Part shown: positions 12,501 through 22,388 of the stretch, in pieces
Numbering within the stretch: the stretch's first letter is position 1
Layout of the letters: the number at the start of each line of letters is the position of its first letter
Origin: Todiramphus chloris collaris
Lineage: Eukaryota > Chordata > Aves > Coraciiformes > Alcedinidae
Direction: 5' to 3'
Assembly: GCA_025345505.1 (NCBI GenBank)
Contig: JANVCC010000270.1
Span: 8,670,855 to 8,734,854 of the forward strand
Length of the DNA: 64,000 bases
The notes under the pieces: generated by a model
What the model was told of the DNA's origin: nothing
The model's database searches: none
Seen by the model: the letters and a program-made list of their open reading frames with translations, nothing else
Made by a program: the position numbers and the translations under genes

Positions 12501-14870
12501 GCTTTGCATGGCCTGCCCCAGTGAGACATCATTATGATGTCAAATAATCCATTCCCTCTTTCAGTTGCCTACCCTGACTGTGACCCCCTCGCAGCTCCTG
12601 GTGATTATTAATCCTATCTAGCTGAATACAGGACAAACAGCCCTTTTCAAATGTTAATTATAGTCCCATCCTTTAGAGTTCTAGTGCAGTCGATAGAATA
12701 CTTGGTCTCATCTTCTTCCTGGGGGGACACAGCTGAACAGGATTTCCTGCAGAGTAAAAATCTGTAATTGCACTTAGTCTAGCACTAATTGTAAATGTTG
12801 CTGCCTTTACTACATGTAACTGAAAGGCACCTGATCTTCAAGAAATGTCCAAACAGTCCACTCGGAGGGAAGCATTTACAGAGCCCAGGTATGGCAGTAG
12901 ACAATCAAACATACAGAGATACAATCTCACAGCTATGCTGAAAAAGATGGGGATGAAAGCTGGCTTCCAAAAAGGTCAAAATGGCTTCATCAGTATGTCA
13001 GAGGAAAATGACTGGTTGTATCAAAAGACTTTTTATCACCATTTGTCAGAACTTGATCCACTTGAGGTAAACAAGGCAGGCACTGTGATGCTGTGAATCC
13101 TTGTTTGTACCATCCTGGTTGCAGCAATTCACTGTTTCTTCTCACTATTTCCACCCGGCACAGCAAAACCAAGAGCATCTCTTCCATGGCCAATTTGCTC
13201 GCCCTTGAAACTCCACTCTGTCTTACTAAAGAGGATCTTGCAGCAGCAGGAATATACCACAGAGTGTTCTACACAGTTTGGGTACCTTTTCTTCATTTTC
13301 CTGTATTTTGGCCCATCTTTGTAGCTTGTATTACTGCTAACTCTTGTTTGTTTGGGGCTTTTTCTTCTCCTATTCATTTAGATAAAAAACAGACACCAGC
13401 AGTTTCAGATAGATAGCAGAAACATTTCTTAAGCACATAACTAAACATAATAGTGTCTAATACATTTCTGAAGCAGGAAAATAAGATGAACATTCCAGGC
13501 ACAAAAACTGCATGCACTTAAAACCCAAAATGTGATATCCAGTTCTATATATTCTGCTCTTCTGGCTCTCTCCTTCAATACAAACAGTTCCAGCAAAAGA
13601 AATCATTACGAGCATAATTTCCAAGCAGCTTTGCAGCTTTTGGTGGATTCAAACTCCCTCAATCCGTCACAGAGGAATAATAAGTGATACAGTGTAGGGC
13701 CTGTAGATATCTAAAGCACCTTCACCTCATGCTAGGAGCAGCAATATCCACCAGTTCAAGTGAGTCCTGTGTTCACTCTTATTTCATCACTTATTTTGAG
13801 CTTCCTTTATGATCTGCTTCCTGAAACAGAAGAGAAAAAATGTAAAATATCACAAAATAAGGGCTTTATGTGACCCGAGGGCCACAAGTATTCAAATCCT
13901 TCCCCTCTGAAGTGTAACCACAGGGTGAATGAGAATAACAGCCCATTTCAATATCCCTTTTAGTGACATCCTTGAGAATAGTTTCTACTCATTTCCCCGG
14001 TCTACGGAGTAAAAAGAAAAGAAGGCTGTAGAATTATTTCAGCATGTCCCTTGCCAAGGCTGGGTGGTTGGGTTCTTTTCTGCAACTCGTACAGTTTTGC
14101 AGGCCCAATTCCAAGGTTGTGGAGGACACCGGTGGGAGCAAGGCATGCTGGCCTTCATGTATCCTGACACACACCCACTAACAGTGGTCTTGAACTGAGG
14201 AGGTGTCCAAGTTCTGAAACCAGGTGATAGAGAGAAGCAGCACTAAAAGAGGGAGCTCATTAATACAGGAAGAGGATGTAGAGAAGAAAAGATGGGAGGT
14301 GCAAATGTTTTTACACTGCCAAAAATATTCCTAGCCTCGCAGAGTCCGACTGAAGAAAGATCTTACCTCTTCTCTCCCTCAGGAATTCAGGTAGTGTGAA
14401 TATTCCTATCAAAATAACTAGCTTTACTTTGGAAGTCTTTGGGTTCAATTCTTTGGCAGTGATTGGTCAAATGATGTTGTAAAAGTCACGCAGGTGAAGG
14501 AAGTGCTCAGCTCATTTCTTAGTACAAAGTATAGCCCATAATAAAAACCCTGTGCCAATGCAGACTGATCAGAATCAAGCCCAGGTTGGGCAAAATCTAC
14601 ACAGCCTGGGAGGGCAGAAAATTCCTCACCTTTGGAAGGGTGCCTTAATCACCAGGCTTCCAGCCAATTTAGGATCAGAGGACTGAGAAAAGGCTGCAGG
14701 AGAGAATACACTCCTACAGATCCTGGAATTGAACACACAGTACAGCATGAGTTTGTAGCAGTGTTTTGGATACTCAGCATGTGGTTTATTGTCTCAAACA
14801 TCTGCTCTATAAAGTCAAGTAACTATTGGATCAGGCATCCGTATTTTTACTTTCCCAGATGACAGAAGTG
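12500..14870. other. Unassigned stretch between the two monomer blocks
   Basis: This holds short open frames only, the longest being 107 codons at 13093-13416, without domain similarity that I can see. A frame at 12845-13096 starts in a plausible context but lacks recognisable motifs. No known mobile element was recognised. Confidence 0.4.
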
Positions 14871-14871
14871 A

Positions 14872-15295
14872 CTAGTAGATCAGAGAACCTCACAGAAGTT
14901 GTTCAGCTTGTAGAAGAGAAGGCTCCAGGGAGACCTTATTGTGGCCTTCCAGTATCTGAAGGGGGCTACAAGAAAGCTGGGGAGGGACTTGTTAGGCTGT
15001 GGGGCAGGGATAGGACTGGAGGGGATGGATTAAAACTAGAGATGGGTCGATTCAGGTTGGACAGTAGGAAGAATTTCTTCCCCAGGAGGCTGGTGAGATA
15101 CTGGCACAGGTTGCCCAGAGAGGTGGGGGAAGCCCCATCCTTGGAAGTGTTTCAGGCCAGGCTGGCTGGGGCTGTGAGCAACCTGCTCTAGTGGGAGGTG
15201 TCCCTGCCCATGGCAGGGGGGTTGGGACTGGATGATCTTTAAGGTCCCTTCCAACCCTGACAGTTCTGTGATGAAGTTCTGTGTGAAGTTCTGTG
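14872..15295 (+). mobile_element. CR1 LINE 3' end, young-looking copy (plus orientation)
   Basis: The plus strand reads through the C-terminal CR1 ORF2 motifs (DGLKLEMGRFRLDSRKNFF, WHRLPREVGEAPSLEVFQ). It then passes the CR1 3' untranslated end (GGACTGGATGATCTTTAAGG) and finishes in tandem copies of GAAGTTCTGTGT-like 3' tail repeats near 15270-15298. By eye it is nearly identical to the inverted copy at 18793-19195, so both came from the same young subfamily. The 3' tail runs directly into the right monomer block. Confidence 0.93.
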
Positions 15296-15299
15296 TGAA

Positions 15300-15524
15300 G
15301 GTAAGGGCCAGCAACAACATTCAGAGCTAACAACTTCCCTGGGGAAGCAGTTGCTGCTCATTTTCAGTTTTGTAGCTGAGACCTTCTAACAGAGGATGCA
15401 ACAGGAGTGTTAGTGTGTTAAACAAGGCTGGAGCACACGGGTGTTGCTGCTGTCAATCACCTGACATGGAAAGGTGAGGTCCAGCAACACCATTCAGCGC
15501 TGGCACCTTTCCTGGGGGAGCAAA
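15300..15524 (+). repeat. Monomer array, right block, part before the CR1 insertion
   Basis: Two further monomers of the ~175-bp family have landmarks at 15326 (GCTAACAACTTCCCTGG) and 15499 (GCTGGCACCTTTCCTGG), spaced 173 bases. The second breaks off after GGGGGAGCAA, where the CR1 at 15525 begins. Confidence 0.75.
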
Positions 15525-16448
15525 GAATCATAGAATAGTTTTGGCTGGAAAAGACCTTCAAGATCATCAAGTCCAACCTTATTCCCAGCCCTATCAAAAC
15601 CACTAAACCATGTCCCCGAGCAAAACATCTGCCCGGCTCTTAAACCCCTCCAGGGATGGTGACTCCACCAGCTCCCTGGGCAGCCCATGCCAATGCCTGA
15701 CAACCCTTTCTGGAAAGAAATGATTCCCAATATCCAGTCTGAACCTCCCCTGGGTCAACTTCAGGACATTTCCTCTTGTTCTGTCCCTTGTACCCAGGGA
15801 GAACAGCCCAACTCCTGCCTCGATACAACTTCCCTTCAGGTATCTGTAGAGGGCAATAAGATCTCCCCTCAGCCTTCTTTTCTCAAGGCTAAACAGCCCC
15901 AGATCCCTCAGCCTTTCCTCATAAGACACACGCTCCAAACCCTCTACTAGCTTTGTAGCCTTTGTACCTTCTCCAGCACCTCAACGTCCTTCTTGTAGAG
16001 AGGGGCCCAACACTGGATACAGTGTTCAAGGTGCAGCCTCACCAGCACCGAGTCCAGAGGAACAATCCCCTCCCTGCTCCTGCTGGCCACACTATTCCTG
16101 AGCCAGGCCAGGATGCCCTTGGCCTTCTTGGCCCCCTGGGCACACTGCTGGCTCCTGTTCAGGTGGCTGTCCCTCAACCCCCCCAGGTCCCTCTCTGCCT
16201 GGCCGCTCTCCAGCCCCTCCTCCCCCAGCCTGGAGCTGCTGGGGGTTGCCCAAGGGCAGGACCCAGCATTTGGCCTTAGTGAAACTCAGGGATCCAGCCT
16301 TGGCCCAGGGATGCAGCCTATCCAGATCCCTCTGTAGAGCTTCCCTACTCCAGCAGATCGACACTTCCACCCAGATTGGTGTTATCTGCAAATTAACCAC
16401 AGGGTGCACTCCATCCCCTCACCCAAATCCTTGATGAAGGGCAGTCAC
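15525..16448 (-). mobile_element. CR1 LINE inserted inside a monomer
   Basis: Minus-strand CR1 of about 920 bases. The 3' end at 15525-15600 carries GAATCATAGAATAG and GGCTGGAAAAGACCTTCAAG. ORF2 C-terminal motifs follow ([20 protein letters not shown] at 15900-15938, [20 protein letters not shown] further on, and the DLDRLHPWAKAG and [16 protein letters not shown] region near 16250-16330). Several frameshifts break the frame. Flanking sequence shows that it split a single monomer: the left flank ends GGGGGAGCAA and the right flank resumes TCACGGGATATTCC, which continues the expected monomer sequence. Confidence 0.92.
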
Positions 16449-17010
16449 GGGATATTCCCATATCGGGAGCCGGGTTCTTGCAGCAGTGAACACACTGTGC
16501 CCTGTAGGTTGGTGGCTATTGTGAAAGCAGGATGTGAAAGGGCTGCCAAGGGAAGGGGAGGACCAACAACTGCATTCAGTGCTGCCACCTTCCCTGGGGG
16601 AGCAATCACTGGGTATTTTCAATGTTGGCTCTGGCTGCCTCCTGAGCAATGTTGGAAATAGTAGTGAGTAAAATAACGGTTTGAATCCAAGGCTTGCTGG
16701 GGCAGTGAAAGGTCTGCCAGTGGTTGGTGAGGGCCAGCAACAGCCTTGAGTGCTGACCCCTTCCCTTGAGGATCAGTCTCTGGTACTTTGACTTTCCGAT
16801 CTGCATTCTCCCAGCAGTGAATGCGGGTTGTGAGGGCTGGTGGCTAAACAAAGCGGGGAGCCCTGCTTCAGCTGGGGCTGTGAACTGGCTGCCAAGTTCC
16901 AGTGGGGGCCACCAGCAGCATCCAGTGCTGGTTTCTTCCTTAGTGGATCAACTTCGGTCCATTTTCAGTTTTGGAGCTCAAGTCTTCTGACCTTAGAGGG
17001 AGGATGGAAA
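16449..17010 (+). repeat. Monomer array, right block, part after the CR1 insertion
   Basis: The interrupted monomer resumes at about 16446 and is followed by landmarks at 16581, 16752 and 16927, spaced 171 and 175 bases. Each contains GTGAAAGG(G/T)CTGCCA, a GCCAGCAACA or GACCAACAAC box and a TTTTCAGTTTTGGAGCT-like box. The array ends near 17000. These monomers are shorter (about 172 bases) than those in the left block (about 190-200 bases). Confidence 0.75.
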
Positions 17011-18790
17011 CGGGACAGCAGAAGGACTTCAGAAAAAAAATACAAGTGGCTTAAAGAGAAAAGCAAAACACCTATTGTTAAATAATAACATTAATTAAAA
17101 ACAAAGGGGTGTGAAAGACATCTGAGAGGAACTTCAGAAGCTGAGGAACTGGGTGAAATGATGAGTGCCTGACCGGCTGAAGGAAGGAGGACTGACCGTG
17201 TTGTTTAGAGCTCAAAGAAGAAATTGTGCATAGGAGATGTTGTCTGCTCTTGGCAGTTCTGGTGGCAGGAATTATTTGCTTGTGGGAGGAATCTTCAACT
17301 GTTGTAGGATTTTCAAGAGTTAGTCCCTAGTGGGAAGGATGACGTGGAGGGGTACAGAACTCAAATGTTTACAAGGACAAATCTCTGACTACTAAGACCC
17401 TTTTTGTCATCACAAATAGGTCATCTGGTTTGCAGAAATGTTAAAACTAGGGGGATTAACTACTACTAACTATGCCAAGGTCAGAGAATAAGCTTCAGTA
17501 CACAGAGGACACAGAATCAGCAAAATAAATGCTCTGAAGATACCACACACGGCCTAAGAGGTCACCAGGCTGGAAAGTGTCCTCAACTTGTCTACAATAC
17601 ACAGCCCTGCAGATCATGTGAGCCTGAGACACTGTTACCCTGAAGGGCAGCAGCTCAGCTGGGTCTTCTACCTAACAGGAGACTATGCTCACCTTAGAAG
17701 CCCTTCTTAGCTTGCATCACACAATGGAACCTGGTCAGAGGGCAGACTTGTATATTTTTTCTCTCCCTTCTTAGTATTTATTGCTATTTGTTTACAACCA
17801 TTTGAAACTGATGGGTAGCTGCCACTTCAGAAATCTGAGAAAAGGGATTATTGGGCATAAACACTTCTGGAATGTTAGTGAGGCAGTATTGTCAACTGGT
17901 CCACTTTTTGTCCTGCACTGTATTATGTTGTTGCCTAAGAGAGCCCAGCTTTTGAAAATGTGAGAATTTCAGCTTTCACAAAAGCAACAAAAGGAATTTG
18001 TCCTCTTTCTTTACTGAACTTTGTGTTTAATAATGATTCTCAAAAATCAGGATTTCTTATAAATCTGTAAGTAACAGAATGGAGATAAAAGATAAAATGT
18101 AGCTAAATATACTTTAAAAATCTTTTAGTGAGTTCTGATCCATGATTTTAAATATCCATAGCTGGCACTATCAACTGTATAGCTCCAGCTGGATACAAAT
18201 CAGCAAGACAGGGAACATGAAGCAGGATTAAATCACTATCTGGCTGCAGTTGCAAAGTGTAATGTAACTTTTTATGTTTAGGTAGTTGTAGTATTAGTCA
18301 TTCTCTACTAGCAGAAAGCAACGTTCCACACACATGGAAAAAGGAAAAAAAGAGCAGGCCCAAACCATAACCAGCACTGCTGGGGCAGAAGAGATGCAGA
18401 AAGCCTCGAGAGATGGCACACAGCCTTGTTGTGTTAAGGCAGGGCAAAAAAACAACGGTAACAATCAGAACTGAGAAAGAAACTCAGGAGACAAGGGTAG
18501 GGTATCTGAGAGCTGAGCACAGGATTTCCATGAAGGAGCACCTGTCTCCACAACAAAGGTACCCGCACGCAGCTGGCCTGAAGTTCTTCAGAACTTACAA
18601 CACACTGGCTCCAAAGTTTGGATTCCATTCCAAAAGCATACAAATCCCTTCTCACCCAAAAAATGACAATTTCTCCTAACAAGCTCTGAGGTAAATATAG
18701 CTTCGTGTCAGTAAAATACATTGCCATACCCTAGCAGTGTTTTATTGCAGTTCAGCCTTTTGGATTCACTACTGTTCAAAGCACTGATAT
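17010..18790. other. Non-coding stretch, nothing assigned
   Basis: AT content rises again. Open frames are below 100 codons and without domains. No repeat or RNA gene was recognised. Confidence 0.4.
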
Positions 18791-18792
18791 AT

Positions 18793-19195
18793 AGAATCAC
18801 AGAATCACAGAACTGTCAGGGTTGGAAGGGACCTTAAAGCTCATCCAGTTCCAGCCCCCCTGCCATGGGCAGGGACACCTCCCACTAGAGCAGGTTGCTC
18901 ACAGCCCCAGCCAGCCTGGCCTTAAACACTTCCAAGGATGGGGCTTCCCCCACCTCTCTGGGCAACCTGTGCCAGTGTCTCACCACCCTCCTGGGGAAGA
19001 AATTCTTCCTAATGTCCAACCTGAATCGACCCATCTCTAGTTTTAATCCATCCCCTCCAGTCCTATCCCTGCCCCACAGCCTAACAAGTCCCTCCCCAGC
19101 TTTCTTGTAGCCCCTTCAGATACTGGAAGGCCACAATAAGGTCTCCCTGGAGCCTTCTCTTCTCCAGACTGAACAACCCCATCTCCCTCATATCT
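18793..19195 (-). mobile_element. CR1 LINE 3' end, inverted near-copy of the element at 14872-15295
   Basis: It starts at the 3' tail (AGAATCACAGAATCACAG) followed by ACTGTCAGGGTTGGAAGGG. It continues through the CR1 3' end and ORF2 C-terminus on the minus strand. Comparison by eye with the reverse complement of the plus-strand copy at 14872-15295 shows only scattered single-base differences over some 380 bases. Confidence 0.93.
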
Positions 19196-19227
19196 GTTAT
19201 GTATTTTAGTTAATACTGTATTTCATG

Positions 19228-19370
19228 CAGTAAAAAGAGCACTGCATTCAGTTCTGGTCCCCACTATACAAAACCAGATGTGGACAGCTGGAAAGGGTCC
19301 AGAGAAGGGACCACAGGGATGATCAGAAGATTGGAAGACCTGCCATATGAAGGAAGGATGAGAAGATGAG
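19228..19370 (+). mobile_element. Short CR1 fragment, plus orientation
   Basis: GCACTGCATTCAGTTCTGG, then GGAAAGGGTCCAGAGAAGG and GGAAGACCTGCCATATGA match the CR1 ORF2 C-terminal stretch read on the plus strand. It directly follows the minus-strand CR1 at 18793-19195, so the two are separate insertions or the product of a rearrangement. Confidence 0.7.
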
Positions 19371-19374
19371 TTAG

Positions 19375-21740
19375 CTGCATAGCCATCAGTCTTTGTAAGG
19401 CATCTAAACTGATCTATTGCTGATCTGTGAAAAAGCTGCCTATTCTGTGTGTACTGAAACAGGCAGCTACTGGCTATTGCAGCACAAAAATGGCCAACCT
19501 TCTCCTCAAGACACAACCTGTTAGCTGACCCTGCTGACACAGACAAAAATACAGCCTCAGAAGAATGACTACCCGTAGGTTTGCAGCTACTGTACACAAC
19601 GTCCTCTCCCAGCAACAGGAATGGCACTACTCATCCCATCTTTGGCCTAGCAAAGTTCAAACCACTGACATCTGGCTCAGAAGTCATGGATCAAGTCTAG
19701 GATGGAAAAACCAGCAAGGTCAGAGGGAGGCAAAGGTAAAGAGTAGAAGGAGCATGTAGAACTCTGTCCAAATATAAGCAAGACCATATGGAACCAAATT
19801 CTGGCATTTTCTAAATCACAGCTGCTTGGATCAGAAACTTAGAATCACCTTTTTTTTTTTCATAAGCACTCTGTAAACATAAACAGCTCATGTCCACTCA
19901 CTTCCAATTGTACCATCATACGTTTAATCAATAAAACATGCTAGAAGGAAGAACATAAGCTAAGGAGACATCAAAAAATCACACTGTGCAACCTGTAAGC
20001 ACCGTTTAGTACCCTGTTCAGCAATATTTTTTGTAAACTAGGTTAGTAGCTGCTTGCATCTTTTTAATGGGGATAAAGAGAAAGCTTCCCAAGCCAGCAC
20101 TGCCTATATGAAGAAAGTTCCTGCCTTAGTGTCAGATGATGAGAAATTATTATTTCAAGTAAGCTCCCTTTATTATCCTAATAATGATCTTTAATATTAC
20201 ACTGATACCTCAACACTTGCTACATTAACTGTCAGTGCTGTTTAATCAAGTTCTCATGAACTGTTAGAGTATATTTAACAGCAGAGTGCTGGGCATCAAC
20301 TTAAGCTTTTTTTCTTCTCAGATCACGTAGAAGTTTAACCAAATCTCCAGTTCTACACTAGAACACTCTGGGCTCTGGTGGAGTTGTCAGAGATTGTCAG
20401 CAGAGGTCTCAAACTGGCTGACAATGGGTACAGTTTGCTGATACCTTTCTTCTTGTCCACAGTAGTGAGAAGCCAAGTGGACTGTGATACTTGCCAACTA
20501 CCCAAGGATTCCTGCCCATTATAGTACCTTCCCCAGATCTGTTTTGTGGCCCTAATGCTGCTTTCTGACACCTCTACCCACATTCCAACACAGTGTGTGT
20601 GTGGGGTGTCTGGATTTCTGTCTACTCTGTCACTCAAACACATGTCTTGCACTTGAGCTCGCCAAATAGATATGGTGCTTCCAGGCACTGGTTGCAATTC
20701 TGCAGCAGGAAAATACACAGTCCCAAGAGAGCATTTTTTCCATATGAACTTCTAGTTACTCAGCAAACTGCTTTGTCCCTTTCCCACATTTTTTAAATTG
20801 GCATTGAATTATTTTTTTGTACGTGTGTTTTCAACACTAGGTGGTTTTTTTTTTACATTATTACTACTGTCCTAGACTGCCTTTAAAACAGCTGAAACCA
20901 GCGGGGTACATTCTACCAGCCAAGAAGCTGATTCAACAAAGGCAGCAGGTTGAGGCACTTACCTGCTGACATCACAAGCGTGGTTGTGCAACACTGTCCC
21001 GGCATGCCTTTGGAAAATACACTTTGCAAGATGCTTCAGCAGAATCCTTACAGGCTGCTCTATATTGCTGGGAGAAGTGTGGGATCTGCCCCGCTGTCAG
21101 CCAGCCAGGTTTGCTGCTGCCGCAGTATGGAACTTTACTCCTCACCAGCACAATGTCTTAGACAAACTCTGCAATTCACCATGCAAAAGGAGGTATATTC
21201 TGCTTGCCTCTGAAGAAGAAAGAGAGGAACAGGGACATGGAGGCTGTTATACATCTCCCACTGTTGGGAATGTACTGGATGAAACACAGACTGGTGAATT
21301 CGGAAGGCCAAGGGGGGAAAAAAAATTAAAATGTTTAGGGAGCCATAGGTGAGGATCTTTGGGACAGCCTGCTGGGTGTGGAAGGGACTCTCCTGTCTAC
21401 AAGCCTCTACGGGCTACAAGCCTCACTGCCAAATCCAGAGGAAACTGTATAAGAAATCAGTCAACCTCAGGCATGTTGTTTTACTGAGAAACCAAGTGCT
21501 TTTGTGTAAAGTAATAAGCTATTAAGGGTCCTCTCCTATTCTGAGAGCACGTATTGTTTATGTAGGGTCTATGCAAAAGATATAGTATAGCTAAAGCACC
21601 TCAGATGATCAGAGGCTATTCAAAGAGAAGTAAATTCAGAAATTAAAGAAAACTCAAGACTGATCAATGAAGACACAGTTCTAGAAAAGACTAAATTAAC
21701 TTCTGATTTGACAAAGCATCTCATCACCACTATGTTGCAC
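19375..21740. other. Downstream flank of LRRC14B, no gene recognised
   Basis: The LRRC14B 3' untranslated region should begin at 21742 and run leftwards. A minus-strand AATAAA lies at about 20170-20175, roughly 1.57 kb after the stop, and could end the transcript. No other coding sequence is supported; open frames of about 120 codons at 20353-20718 and 20984-21352 lack domains. Confidence 0.4.
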
Positions 21741-21742
21741 CT

Positions 21743-22388
21743 TTAACTCATTTTGTTAAGAGAAGTAGTGAACTTTTCTAAAGTCTCTTTGAAGGACTTG
21801 ATCAAGTAAGCTCCCAGTTCATTGTTTGTCTCCTGAACAGCGGCGTCAAAACTGCCAAAGAGCGGAGTTGAAGCCTTCATATCCTCCCTGTTTGCTTGGA
21901 GTAAGATGAGGTTAAGCTCCTCTGCTACTCTCTCGTACTTTTGGTGATCAAATCTGCAGAGACTGGCATCCTCAATTGGGTAGGTGATGCTAACAGGGTA
22001 GCAGTCCCTCGGAACCGGGAACTCCACGTTTTTCAGCACTGGCAACTCACAGAGAAATGTGAAAAGGTGTTTAAGTGCTCGGGATGACAGGGGGTTTCCA
22101 AGAAACTTAAATTCCTGTAATCTCTGACAAGGACTTAAACCTAAAATCAACATGTTGACATGACTGTCTTGGATGTTACAGTCCTCCAAGGTAAGACTCC
22201 GGAGCACTGAAGAGCAACGGCTGAGAAGCTTGAAGAACACTGATGGGTAGAGGTCAGGTATATTGTGACCACTCAGGTCCAGGGCTTCTAAGTGATTAGC
22301 GTGGAAGCTACTGGCTAAATAGGTCATATCAGCATGGTTCAGTGAGCAGTTAGAAACATCCAGCATCTTCAGGGGTGTTTTTAGTGGG
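21743..22388 (-). CDS. LRRC14B: LRRC14B coding exon 2
   Basis: The acceptor is a long pyrimidine run ending TTCTGCAG. The exon continues in frame with SPLKTPLKMLDVSNCS and ends at the stop after SLNKMS. It contains the last four or so leucine-rich repeats. Confidence 0.92.

Noticed and set aside
12845..13096. 83-codon plus-strand frame starting MSKQSTRREAF
   Set aside because: No domain, no splice partner and no conservation evidence; not convincing as an exon.
6500..21700. Expected CCDC127 and SDHA, from recalled human gene order next to LRRC14B
   Set aside because: No open frame has the coiled-coil sequence of CCDC127 or flavoprotein motifs of SDHA; they are absent from the window or too fragmented to see.
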